The notes under the pieces were generated by a model. That model did not search any database and had not been told where the DNA came from. It saw only the letters and a program-made list of their open reading frames with translations. From Sarcomyxa edulis (taxonomy: Eukaryota > Basidiomycota > Agaricomycetes > Agaricales > Mycenaceae), in contig QUOL01000016.1 in NCBI GenBank assembly GCA_009761415.1, positions 248,001-312,000 of the forward strand: a stretch of DNA of 64,000 nt. Reading direction: 5' to 3'. The position numbers and the translations under genes are program-made. Position 1 is the first letter of the stretch; each line of letters begins with the position of its first letter. Below are positions 12,795-24,911 of the stretch, piece after piece.

Positions 12795-13662
12795 TGTCAT
12801 CGTCCGCCCATCCTTGCAACATTCTACGTCGACACGGCATCCGAGTCACTCTACAGAGGTCGCGTACCGGATAAGGTCTTCACAGGAGCCGAGTTAGAGC
12901 GCTAGTCGGGGGCTGACTTCGACTTCGACTGGAGTCAATCTACCGATCTTTCACCTTCATGTCTTTTCTTAATCTGGATGTTCTTCTGCAGACCAAACCA
13001 TCGGGCTCTTTCTCTCTCATTGCATCCCTGTACGCATCATGATCATATGAACGTATATGAACTCAGTATTTCGCATTCTTGATCACACCTCAAACACACC
13101 TGTGCATTTAGCGGTGATCTAGACTTTGCGTTCCTGCAATGAGACATATGAATGTGGAAGCCTATATCTAACTATACGGCGCGTGAGTACTTGAGTGAGG
13201 TTGTGAGTTCACGCGTACCATGAGAGACCACAGGTGCTTCGGTAGTTGTCCGGGCCTCCCGGTCCTACGGCGCGGCTTGACAGTGATCCTGCTGTCAAAG
13301 TCAACTTGAATATGCTCGCTTCTAAACTCGCTCCCGCCGCAAACTCTTCCTGGTCAAAGGATGCGTATTCTTTCCTATTTTGCCATACGATCCAGAGGTT
13401 TCGCTTGGGTTTCGCCGTGATTATTGACTATGAATCGATACTGACCGGCCATTGCACGCCATGATCAAGACTACAGAGCGTGCCTAGAATGTGCCCTTTG
13501 AAGCCATCTTGAATCTCCCGAGGGCCAATGCATGTGATCACGTGAGGTATACTTTGTATCTAGGAATCTTATACGAGTCAGCCTCAACTCTTGGAGTTTG
13601 AGTCTGGTCAGCCTCTTGCTCGCATAGAACATGTACCGAGCCCAGGATCTTGAGAGTCAACC
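12795..13662. other. intergenic; no supported gene
   Basis: About 870 bases between two co-directional hypothetical genes. Only frames shorter than about 75 codons, without motifs. It probably holds the 3' UTR of the upstream gene and the promoter of the downstream one. Confidence 0.45.
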
Positions 13663-16048
13663 ATGTCGAAGACTCCCTCCTTGCAGCGTTCCTCTGGCCA
13701 TCCGATGCATCCCATGGTCATCTCCTCAACAGAGTCCACCTCATCCATCGACCTTGGCCACCTGCTCGCTGGGAAAGACTCGTGCATTTTCTCAGAATCC
13801 ATCACTCTAGACTCCTTGTCGTCAAGTTCCTCGTACGAAACTCCCCCGTTTCCCTTAGGATGCATGGTCCCTATGTCCACATTTCTCGGGTTCGGCAGTC
13901 ATCTTGCTCTGTCTCCCAAGGGTTCGCCCATGGCCAGGATCCGAGTCGGGAGTTTCTGCGAGGCCGATCAACTTCAAGCGTCGAAAGCTACCATCACTGT
14001 CCCTACTGCTCCTCGGTTGAGAACCATGTTGAAAGAGAATCTTTGTGTTAAGAAATGGGTTGTACGTGCATCCCATATCATACATGTCTCTCCGTCCCAA
14101 ACGCGACTCATTTCTTATTCTTATTCAGGATAACCTCGGACCTTCCGAAGCGCCAGGCCACACCCCATGGGCTGACAAACCCGACGATGTCCCAACCGCA
14201 TCCTGGATTCCAGAAGGATCGGTCTATCCCCCCGACGCATTCCGAGAGGCCTTGTCGAGCGCCCACCGTAGCCAAATCACTCCTTCCTGGAACTTCTACC
14301 GTCCCCCCACTGTCTCTACAGCCAAACACACTACCACGACCTTGCTCAGTCGCCCAATGTCATCCCAGCCCCAGCCCCAGCCCCATCCAAGACCCACTTC
14401 ATTCCGCAAAGCTCTAGTTTTCGAACGGGAGATCACTCTAAAATCAAACGGTAAAATCAAAAAATGGTCTCTCCAGGTTCCATCTCCATCGACCACCACC
14501 ACTGGCACCGGAACCCCGAATTCGAAGCTCGAGCCCAAGCCAGAGATGGTCGATATGATGGTCGAGTTGCAAAACCTCAATTCATTCTTCAAAGAAAGCC
14601 TGGAAGATCTCGATTTATCCGTCGCGTTCCTCGGTCAAGAAAAAATCAAACTCGACAAACCATCACTCATACTATCAAACTCGCATTCTGCCATCCCGCT
14701 TTCTCTCGAATCGATATCGGACTTTGTTGTAGAGGCGCCACTCCCACCCCCACTGTCGTTGGCGAATAGACGAGGCAAGAAAGCGCCCCCGCCACTACCA
14801 CTATTCAAGCAGCCATCGATATCGACATGGACGGAAGACCCGTACCCAAGCATGCCTACCCCATTCCTCGGTTCTCCTTCGACTTACTCCCCCAAGTTTG
14901 AGTTTGCGAATACCCCCGACCAGCCGTGTATGACGTACGAGGATATGATGATGAGTCTAAGGAGTCAGTGTAACAACGCTACGCCTCAACCGAAGCTGGT
15001 CGATGAGGCAGCTTTTGAAATCCGAGCTCCCTCTCAGAGTGTCGACCTCGATCAGGACGAATGGTCTTTTGCAGATAACCTCATGACGACCTATGGCGGA
15101 GACATGCCTGATCCTCGTGGCTTTAAATCAACCAATCCCCGTGTCATAAGCTACTCGATGGACCTATCTCTCGAGTCCTCAGCGGACACCCCATGCGCCA
15201 CTCCAGATACTAGTGCTCTATCTATCGATATCACCAACGGACCTGATACCCCCCGTGATTATGGAGCCTCTATCAGACCCATCTCCAAAGGCGGTCCCCC
15301 GACTATCCCGCTCCCTCCCACTCCCAGTGACCGTTCTTCTCGCGGCGTACGCGTACGCGGCATTCTGAAGAACTCAAAGAGCGTTCGGTTCGCTTCTTTG
15401 CCTAATAGGCGATCTTATCCTCATCCCAACGAATTGCTAGTAGACGAGATCCCCATACCGGTACCGGTGTCTCCGCCTCCTTCTTATCGGCCCGCTTCAC
15501 CTATGCAACTTTCTGCTGGGACGCCGTCTGTAGGAAGTTTGAGGCAGCCATCGCCTCTACGGAGCAGTTTCAACCCAAATGTCCAAAACCAAAGCCCCAG
15601 TGTTCGTACAGAAGCGGTACCCCCACCGGCGGTACAGCTGGCTATGGGTACTACCAAACCTTTAGAAGTGATAAAGAAACGGAGACAGAGCCTTTTCGGA
15701 GCTCGTCGACCGTCCAACGCGAAGCCTCCGCCCCCTTCCACTTCCCCTCCTGCTTCGCCGAAGTCTCCGGTTCGACCGAACACCTATACTAGTGCTAGCA
15801 AACCAGGACTTATTCACATGAAACCCCCTATGGGATCGGGATCTCTGGGGCGGCACTCTCTCGGAGGCAACATGAAGATAGGGATTGAGAACAAGGCGAG
15901 TACGATCAAAGGCAGGGTATCGCTTCCTCCATCCAAAGCAACGGAGTGGAATGAGAATTCTGTGCGTAGACTCGGAGGTCAACGGGATTCCGTCTCGAAG
16001 AGTCGAATGCCGATTCCTCTTCGTAACATACTTACCCGTTTCAAGTAA
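13663..16048 (+). CDS. hypothetical proline/serine-rich protein, 772 aa
   Basis: Function unknown. Two exons: 13663-14061 and 14129-16048, joined by a 67-nt intron with a canonical GTACGT donor and TTCAG acceptor, phase 0; the sum gives 772 aa. Largely disordered: PQPQPHPRPTSF (a CCCCAG repeat in the DNA), LPPPLSLANRRGKKAPPPLP, PLPPTPSDRSSRG, PSTSPPASPKSP. More conserved-looking islands are the WADKPDDVPTASWIPEGS block at the exon junction, VDMMVELQNLNSFFKESLED (helical), GILKNSKSVRFA (resembles the RILK..KSVRF docking style of PP1-binding proteins, inferred only) and the basic C-terminus SRMPIPLRNILTRFK. No membrane segment. The KSVRFA motif is the only functional hint; it could be a cortical or signalling scaffold. 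Confidence 0.7.
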
Positions 16049-16280
16049 GGGAGATGGTGGAGGTAGGATGGACATTCGATTGTGTGTGTGACGACGTTAT
16101 GCTATTCTTCATGTACCTGGTTTTGGTGTTATAGTTGTTGATAGTGATAGGATTTTGCCAGTGTGCTGTTTTTATCCCTTGCCGTAAGACTCAGAGAGTG
16201 TGAAGAGCTTGGCCTTGGCCTTGATGGGATACTACTAGCGGGGCTGGAGATCTTGTACCACATCAGGGATTTCCCGATAT

Positions 16281-16382
16281 GGCCTGATGGTCTAGTAGTA
16301 TGATTCCTTGTTAGGGATATCACGTATTACGGTACGTTGATGCACATCGAGGAGGTCCGGGGTTCAATTCCCCGTCAGGCCC
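16281..16382 (+). tRNA. tRNA-Pro (anticodon AGG), intron-containing
   Basis: The acceptor stem GGCCTGA pairs with TCAGGCC near the 3' end, with C as discriminator. D arm TGGTCTAGTAGTATGA, anticodon stem CCTTG/CGAGG around loop TTAGGG, T arm with box B GGTTCAATTCC. The anticodon AGG reads proline codons. An intron of about 32 nt follows the base 3' of the anticodon, the usual position. The A box and B box are intact, and a T-run (tctttttg) a few bases downstream can stop RNA polymerase III. A second copy with identical exons lies at 35237-35342. Confidence 0.92.
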
Positions 16383-16578
16383 ATCTCTTTTTGTTCTTTA
16401 GTTCGTTTCTACTCAAGAACGAATTTGTGAATGACTGACCAACTAAATTTTGACGCTATTGTCCTAAGCTACGCGTATGTTTAAGGGGGGTTTGAGTACA
16501 TTACTAAAGTCTATCCGTACAGGTACACTATCTGCTGCTTTACATGTTTCTTTCTGTATTGTCCCGTGTCGTTCAAGT

Positions 16579-18943
16579 TCAAGTCTGCGCTCCGTCCCCA
16601 CCACCACCACCACCACCACCTCTGCCTCTGGTGACCCAACGCAATGCGCCACCAAGTCCACTTCCACTTCCACCACCTCCGCGATGATGCATCCCTCTAC
16701 CTGCAAATCCAACTCGGAATATCCCTCTACCAGGCGGGAAAATAGGATTGTGTCCGGGGCCGCTGGGATACTGAGACTGAGGATCATCCTCTTCTGGTAG
16801 CTCGACATCTTCGTCGTCTTCATCTTCGGGCTGGATTCAGATTCAGGAAAAATACCAATTCATCAGCACAATTCATTTCAGACGAATCGGAAGGAAGGGG
16901 ATAGCTGACATCGAGATCAATAACAAGCGCGCCCATGTGCCACCCCGCAGCCGTCGCCGCAAAACAAAACCTATCCTTCCTCTTTTTACTCGCATGGTCG
17001 AATCTCACTTCCGTAGGTACTTCTACGCCAGGAGGTGTATGTCTCCCACTCGCACGCTGGAATTCATCTGCATACCCACCAGGCATACCTGGCTCGATCT
17101 TTGCGGGATCTCCGAGTCCTAAAGCTCCTTTAGAATACGCACCCCACGTGAGAAGATGTCCAGTAGATGTGAGCGCGCCACAATGGTAGTCTCCAAGGAC
17201 AACCGAAATGACAGATCTGTTCTGTAAAGCAGGGATGATTTTGGGCGTTGAAGTGGCGTCGGTGTTTGTGTCTCCCATTATCACAATCGAAGATGATCCA
17301 GTGGAATATGCCGTAAAGTTTAAGAAGGCTGCAGATATCTGTGGAAGAATTTTTTAGGTTAGGATTTAGAATGGGGAGGGGAGGGGGAAAAGAACCGTAC
17401 ATGTGTAATCTTCATCGTGGTAGGAGGTTCCACGCGAAGTTTGTCTTGGTCACCGGCTGCCGTCGAGGGCTGGAAAGTAGGGTGTTGCCTGACTTTTTCG
17501 ACCTCGCTGAATTGGGGTAACTGATGAGAAGAAACTTCGGATTAAGGGTGGTCAGCAGTTAGAAAACATAAATACAACTTACATATTCCCAGGTTCCTGC
17601 CAACGCAGACACTTCATTGTCCAAGAACCCAAATTTAAGAACATGGCCCTGATTAGTTAAACCAATCAGATGACGATCTAATCCAGCTATCTGGACTAGA
17701 TGGGTGTTGATGTTCTCTCCGGAATCGTTGTCATTCGAGAACAGCTTGGGAAGAGTAGGTAACCGAGGCAACCTCACAGGATCCGCTCCTAACCTCCAAG
17801 CAACGCAGGGGATGACACCATCAGCGGAAGCTTGGGCTTTTTTGTCTCCATCGCGGTTCATTGTATCGTTCTCGTTAGTGATACGGATGTTCATCTCGCC
17901 GGCGAAAGGCCACCAAACGAAGACATCGCCTGCCTTGGTGAGCACAGATGAGAATCCCCACCCACTTTCCACTTGGAGTGGCGAGGTTTCGGGCGAGGTA
18001 TTGTTGAGTAAGGGCGTATCAAGTCGGAACGGGCGTCCCCAACTGAGGAAAGTCCAAATGTGGGAATTGCTATCTAACGTCGTCAAATGAAGTCTTCCAC
18101 AGCTATTTTTGGATACCCAGGTTAAATAACCCGGGACAGTATCATGGAGCCCTGTCCGACGCACCTGACGGTCCGTGTGGGGGCAGGCAAATCCAGCCTC
18201 AAGGGTGTTTTTGACATCTTTGCTGGATTCGAAAACCCATCGCTTGGCAGCGCAGTGGTGGTTCCGTCTAATGTGCCTGGAAGTATATAGATCTTATCAG
18301 ACAGTGAGGAGATAAAGAGAACAGAAACGGTCCACTGACCCCAACCATAAATGCGACCTTCCGAGTCCAACGCATGGAAAGACCTGGAGGCAATAAGATC
18401 GAGACACATTCGACAAGACAATACATAATGGGACACGTACATTCCGCCTGCTATTAGACTGACAATGCGAGCGCCAGGAATGCGGAGCTCAATCGGAAAA
18501 GGAACGTGGTGGAGGGTAGTCTTAGGTAGTTTTGTTAAGCCTAACCTGCCATTTTCCTTGTTGCTGGGATAAAGTTCGGGCACCATCAGTATCATGAGGT
18601 TCATGTGGACCTCTCAATGGGTATGGACGGAACAAGACTCACCCCCAGACAAAGACCCGAGGTTTACTAAGTCCACGGTAGATAAATTTCCAACCCGTTG
18701 TGCGGGCAGTACTTCCAGTAGAGAAGTTGAACTCCGATTCGAGTCTCCTCTTCCAAAATGTATCATCAGCACAGAGTAGTGCGAAGAACCGGTCTTCGAT
18801 GATGGAATTAGATGTATCCGAGAACAGGGAAATATAACTAGATCCGCACTTGTTGAACCGAGACGAAGTAAATCGGGGACAGGAACCAACGGCAGCAAAT
18901 TGTCTAGCAGGAGGTCAACAGGGAGGTCCGGCAAGGATAGCAT
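16579..18943 (-). CDS. F-box protein with RCC1-type repeats (Saf1-like)
   Basis: Predicted substrate-recognition subunit of an SCF ubiquitin ligase: the N-terminal F-box binds Skp1 and the RCC1 propeller binds the substrate. The F-box is at residues 1-30 (LPDLPVDLLLDNLLPLVPVP), followed by DDTFWKRRL, a block typical of the yeast Saf1 layout. RCC1 strands: VFVWGNKENGRLGL (spans a splice), SFHALDSEGRIYGWG, WGFSSVLTKAGDVFVWWPFA, LVQIAGLDRHLIGLTNQGHV, DYHCGALTSTGHLLTWG. After the propeller comes an acidic stretch (PEDEDDEDVELPEEDD) and a glycine/arginine-rich tail with seven or more consecutive Gly, ending GDGAQT and TGA at 16579. Seven or more exons with short introns. The start at 18943 is the first ATG before the F-box. 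The Gly/Arg tail is unusual and could bind RNA (inference). Confidence 0.83.
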
Positions 18944-21900
18944 TCTGGGCGTTAAAAAAATAATATGAGTCTCGAGAGAGTATACAAGCTGTTATCAGAT
19001 GGCCGATTGCTCGATGCCCAGGCTGATACTGAGCGCTTGAGATAAGTGCACAATCGGCGGCACCGGTGGCAGTGCAGCGATGAGCCGCTGCGTGACTGTG
19101 ACCACAGTGGGTGATGTGATTTCGTGACAACCGCTGCACTCCCTCGCACCCTCATCAACGACAATTTTTTCATCACATGCTGACAACTAGAAAGCTCTTT
19201 CTGGGTCCTCGGAATGTTCCTATTCTACCGATTCAAACTTAACGAAGAGTCCTGACCCGTTCTAAGAGGACATCTATATCGTTAACTTCGAGCGAGGAAA
19301 AATCGCTCCAATCTTTCTATAGGCTTACTGGTGGTACACGACGAGCCACTTTCTCGCAGCTGGGTAACTCGTACTCAAAGGAGTCACGTCAAAGCTGTCA
19401 GGGTCGTGTTATCCATGTACGCCCGCAGCGTATACAAATGCAGTATTTCTGATCATCTTATAATCTGTACATATTACTTACATCATTCAACTAGACGTCG
19501 ACGATCTCTCCAACATCACCTTCATCTACATCCCCATTTCGACACAAATTTTGACACCTGGCACATAAGTCCCTGTCCTCTTTTGAGCGCATCTAATGGA
19601 GATGCAGTATGATTAAAATTCGGCACAGATATCTCCATCGGTTTCTTCACATGCTCTCGGATGGACCCACCTGGTACGAAGGACTATGTCTTGCGAAGAC
19701 AGTCTGTCCTGCGCCCTCTCAGTCGTCGTGCGATAGGAAATACCGAGCGCGACGCTCGAGGGACAATCTATGTTTCTATACGTGGGCAACTGACGCGCCT
19801 TTCTTGTTACCGATAGCTTGGTCTTGATTGAAATTGCGTGGATATTGATATCTCCCATTCCTTCTCTCGTAGAATTCGAAACTGGACCCAAGCTTGCTAT
19901 ATTTTTGCCTGCATTCATTGCGCCTTTGTCGACACCTTGTCCCCGACCATGTCGGGTCATCCTTTCGAATTTCCAAAGTGGGCACGTATGTCTGCGCATT
20001 GACCGTGGCAATATCCGTTCCTGCGGGGTGATGAAGTCCCTGAGGTTCAATCATATCCGCATTGGTGTCTCGCCCTGCCGTTTGTCGAGTCTTTCTAGGT
20101 GGGTGAATACATACTGTTCCCCTCAATTTCACTTTCTGTATATCTTGTCACCAGACACTCAAGTTCGACATGTGTTGATGCCGCCCAGGTCGAGGGACAT
20201 GTTCTCTTGTTGGCCGAATGGGTCCTGTGGTGTCTAGTCCGCTGTGTCTACCTTGGCCTACCCACTGATTGGTCCGCATTTCTTGTTGGAAGACTCGTGG
20301 CTTGTATTGTTCTGAATTGTATCCTTTCACAGATCCTTATCCGACTGGCAGAACTATCAAAATATTTGGGCACTCACACGATCCGGACCAATCCACAGAC
20401 AAGGTGCTATCTCCTCTAGTATTCCCCGACGAAGTACCTTTCGACTTAAAAAGTAAGCACAGTATGTTTCCTAGTTCAGCTGAGGCGTACAATGGCGGCG
20501 TCCTGCCAGATTCATTTAGACGTGCGCCCTGATCACTCTTTCTATCCGGTCGACACCACACAGTCAAGAGTCTGTCAATGCTCGAGTTGGATCCTGCCGG
20601 ATAGTACTGACCGAAACCTGAGACGAGAGACGCTTACCAGCAGTCACGGCGCTAGCATGTGGTTTCGGATCCGGACCCTCGACCAAGTACTCACCGAAAT
20701 CTTCATCCCGAGGTTGTGACGAATGACGTCGGTCATTTACATATTCCATGGTCATTTTCAACTTCACGGGCATGTGTCTAACACGGCTTTCGAAACCTTG
20801 TGAGTAACCGGGGGCTTCGAACTTGCAGCCTGCAACTCTTATCGATCGCGACGCAACGTGGCTTTTTGACTGGCATCTCTAGGAGACTACATGTCAATGG
20901 CGTATGGGACCCGGCCCAAATATACATGCATGAGAAACGAGACCGCGAGCGTATAAGCTCACAATCCATGATGCGATTTAGCTGAACTCAAAGATCTCAT
21001 CCGTCGAATAGGGCCGGGCCCTTGCAGTTTTTCTGGGGCTCAAGAGTAAAGAGTCACCGGATCCAAATCTCGCCATAAACGTCTCCCCATCGATTACCGA
21101 ATATGGGTGCTAGTCACCCAGGCGCCTCGCCATCGCCATCGCTGTCATATTGAAGTCTGGTCATGCATGGTCACGGTATCCATATGCATATCTTGATCAG
21201 TGCGTCTCTTCGAAGACCGCAAGTTGCATATCATTTGCTTAAAAATATTTTCTCACATCGCGTTTCATGGAAGCCCTATTCCGCGGGAACGCACTCGGTG
21301 GCCAATCCGAAGGAAGTCAGGTAGCTGAGAAAGTATAATCGCGAAACCAACGCGAAACAGAATCAGTCGAAGACCTTCGAAATCCGTGACGAAGTGACCG
21401 GGGAGTAAGGGTAACTTCACGCCGAGATCCCACCGGCACTCCCGACCGAAGCATGTCTGAATATGATCATCAAGTCTTTTTTGCAAGGAAATGTCAGTCG
21501 ACGTCTCAGTATTGTCAATGTCAGGGAAGAGAAAGAAGAACCTGGATGAAAAAGATAGAAGACCATTGAAACTTTGCCGTTCGTTTCTTTTTTTACGAAC
21601 TGCTCCTGCAGGCTACTCTCGAATTCAAATGTGGTCCATCGGGACATGCACACAGAAACTGAATTGGACGACCATCCTTTTTGCCCACCTTTCTTCCCCT
21701 CATGACCTGGTACTGTTTACGTGAAAGAGGGATCTATTAAGACTTATCTGTCGGTGTGCGGCGCAATGTAACGTAAACGTCATCAACTTCGAGGATGAAT
21801 GAACGTTTTGAAGCTTTGAGTTGAATGTTCGTTCGTTCAATTACTAGGTTTTCAACGGGCGGAACCGTCGGGTGATATGTATGTCAGTCAGAGGTTTCAA

Positions 21901-22778
21901 TGGATGATACATCCGTGTGTTCCACGTACGCGTCTTTAAGCTTCAGGCTTTCTCCTTGAAGGTGAAGGTACGCGGGAAGGGGAATGAGACTCGAGGAAAT
22001 GAATACAGTTAAGATCAATCAGGAGCTCCTCGATTTTCCGAAATTCCACAACAGTTAACTAGTGTACCGAATACTGTAACAACAAATGGCGTGTGGTAAG
22101 ATAAAATAATAGCAGGTGAAGCCTTATAGTAAGTATACACATCGAAGGAATCATTGGGGTAGAAGAATCGAAGGAATATGTGACAAGAGGATTGGGAAGG
22201 AGGCGGACGGTTGAATACGAGAGCTATGTATGTAAATGCAGTGTACAGATGTGGTCGAACAAATATGTGCAAGGACTCCGGGGGTGGGGGAAGTTAGAAT
22301 AGTTTAGTAATGATAAGATGAAGGGATGGGATGCAATCGGATAGATAATGCAGGAATGCGTAAAAATATGTGCAAAGAGAAACGAAGTCCCCGAATTGGG
22401 CTCGGGGGTTGATAGTGACGAAAGGGACGGGGTGGTGGCGGGGTGGACGAACACAAACGGTAACGGCGATAGCAATAGCGAGATGAAGGATATGATGAAG
22501 GATAGCAGGCAAGTGGTCTCTGGAGTAAATGATTCGACCAGGTAAATGTAGTGCCAATACGTAGGATAGGCTTGGGGGTGTGGAGGAAGGCAAGGAAGCA
22601 AAAATAGTCGGCAGAGGTGTACACGGAGAGGAAGGAGGAAAGATAATAGCAAATTTCGGGTACAGAGGACATAGACCGAGATCCAAATCTGTCCGTGCGG
22701 TCAGGTGTGGAAGGACGGTTCACATATGCAGATTAAGGTAGATGGAGGCCATGGAAGAGGACCTGGACTTGGGAGAGA
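18944..22778. other. 3.8 kb poorly coding region with a possible unresolved gene
   Basis: No recognisable family. On the + strand between about 19614 and 20719 several open pieces read like protein, for example MLSDGPTWYEGLCLAKTV (19651), TGRTIKIFGHSHDPDQSTDK (20342) after a ttcacag acceptor, and MAASCQIHLDVRPDHSFYPV (20492), but I cannot join them in one frame with convincing splice sites. This is either an intron-rich unknown gene or a decayed one. From 20720 to 22000 I see nothing coding. 22015-22778 is strongly pyrimidine-rich on the minus strand and is most likely the 3' UTR of the CON7-type gene. Confidence 0.4.
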
Positions 22779-24911
22779 TTAATATTCGTCTCCACTTCTG
22801 CGACCCAAGCTTTGATGCCCAACGTCAGGTCTTCCGCTACCGTCATCGTCGTATCCCTCATAAGAGTCCGCGGGATAACTTAAATCTGTCTGCGGTGGTG
22901 CCAACAGAGACGGTGGTTCATAACCTGGAAGGGGGGTCAAGAGGGTGCTATCAGCAGGCAGCCTGCTAATCGTGATATTGGCAGGCGATCGAAGACCTTG
23001 TCCTTGGACCTGCGATAGAGACGGATGCTGATGGGGCGAAGGAATATGCAAGCTCAAATTCAAATGCGGAAGTAGATTGTGCTGTTGTTGTTGCTGGTGT
23101 GAAGAAGACTGGAGATTAAGGTGTAGAGGTAGGGAAGAAGAAAGGTATTGCATATTCGAACGCGAAGATGCTGGGGCGACATCAGCTTGTTGCCACGAGG
23201 TCGGGGGACTGTCCTGTCCGTCCGAGTACCTGTGTCTAGCGCTACTGGCACTTGGCCCGTAGTCGAGGTCACGGTCTTCTCGTCCATCCGAGGTCCCGTA
23301 CACTTCGTTATGAGGTGTATCGTATAAACCCTCAGAGGAAGTACGCGGGATCGGAATTGGTGTCGACACTCCTTGCCCACCATGGAACGAGTGAGGTCGC
23401 TGATGGGAGTGGCCTTGGAACTGCGGATGTGAGACGTAGTAGTAGGCGTCATCGTACTCCATATCAACCTCTTCGTGGCGCATGCTCATCATGCTGTTCC
23501 GTCGGGCGACTACTATAGGCGAACCCGAGTCCTTTTTCGCCTTTCTCCAGAGTTTACGAAGTTCTTTGAATTCTGTCAAAGATAACAGTCAGTCAACTGC
23601 GATATATCTGTAGGAAACCAGGATGCTGTGCGCGGGGATCAAAAGAGTACGGCGCGTGAACGCACCGTTGGGACTCCTTTTAGAGCCATGCTTCTGCATG
23701 GTGACATGGGCGTTGAGGTGGTTGAGCGTCCCGTACGCTTTCGTGCAATCTGGCCATGAACATCGGTAGAGTCGTTCGATCTCGTCGTACCTTCTCCGTG
23801 GACGCTTTTTGATCGCGTTTCCGGGCAATGCGACGAAGGAGTATGTTTTGCTGTTATTTCCACCCTCCGCTGGACTCAGGTTCGATTGGCCGCTCTCGCC
23901 CAGGGTGTGGGATGAGAGATGCGGAGCTGTGCGACTAAAGCTTCGTATGGGGGCAGTAGAAGAGGTAGAGGTACCCGTACCCGGGGGCGAAGGACCGTAG
24001 TGATCGTCAGCAGTGGGGGAATATTGAAAGTTAATGTCGCTTGCACCCCCAGAGAAAGTGGGCTGTAGGGGAGAAATGGGTTCATCCAATCCGCCGACGC
24101 TGTGAAAGGACTCTAAATGGTGTTGCGGCGCCTCGTCCTCGGACCGCTGCGAATGGTATTCGAGGCTCGAGTGATGGTGTCGCATCTCCCTCAAAGAACC
24201 CGTACTCGTGCCTCGGTGTAGAGAGGACATATGTGGGGAGGTAAATCGTGGGGGGATGTTGTACGCAGAACTGAATTGTTGGTATCTGCTTGCAGCAGTG
24301 GGATCAGTGGCAGGAGTCGAATACGCATTGCTACTAGCGAGCAGGGATGGTTCAGACATGCGTCTCTGATCCAAAAGAGGCTGGGAATAATTGGCAGAAT
24401 ATCCCTCGACGAAAGAACCCGAGGAGCGGTCGACTCCGGAATGAGACTGGTAAAGAGATGGAGATGGATGCGAGAAACGATCTTGAGAGTGCGGTGCACT
24501 AAGAGGATGAGGGAATGAAGTAGTGTGATGTACATCGACAGGAGACGGTGAATCAGAGAGATAAGGACCAGCAAGGGCATCGGAGGAGTCTCTTAGAGAG
24601 CTACTTGTCCGAAGACTGTAATTTGGTGGGTATGAATTGGTATAAGATAGGACTGCTCTGTCAGATTCGTAGATGTCTGTGGGGGAGTCGTACCCGCGAA
24701 CATAGTGGAAGTTACCCGAACTTCCCGGTGGGGAGAGTGGGGACGGAATGTTGTCGTCGTCCACGGTGTCTGCTGGTGAATCAGACTGGGAAGGAGATTC
24801 GAGACGAGGAAGATGTTCAAGGAAGGAAGCGGAGGGCGCTAGTTTGTGATATTGAGGGATATATTTGGGGATGTCGAGATGTGGAGGATGGTGAAGAACG
24901 TGGGGAAGCAT
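22779..24911 (-). CDS. CON7: Con7-type C2H2 zinc-finger transcription factor
   Basis: Nuclear regulator; Con7 of Magnaporthe controls conidial morphology and infection-related growth, and family members regulate cell-wall genes. Two exons (24911-23666 and 23572-22779) sum to 679 aa. The first 380 residues are Ser/Pro/His-rich and disordered. The conserved core reads KKRPRRRYDEIERLYRCSWP, then CTKAYGTLNHLNAHVTMQKH, a C2H2 finger with spacing C-x4-C-x12-H-x5-H, followed across the intron by KRSPNEFKELRKLWRKAKK, the typical Con7 basic helix. The intron falls inside SPN|EFKE, phase 1. The C-terminal part has polyglutamine (HQQQQQHN) and an acidic tail. The start is the first ATG after a branch-point/acceptor (tactaagtaccag) at about 24950, so a 5' leader intron is likely. 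Residues before this ATG remain open and a longer N-terminus is possible. Confidence 0.9.

Noticed and set aside
22224..22723. Minus frames of 130-142 codons rich in Ser, Pro, Leu and His
   Set aside because: They are open in all three minus frames because the strand is pyrimidine-rich; this is the 3' UTR of the CON7-type gene.
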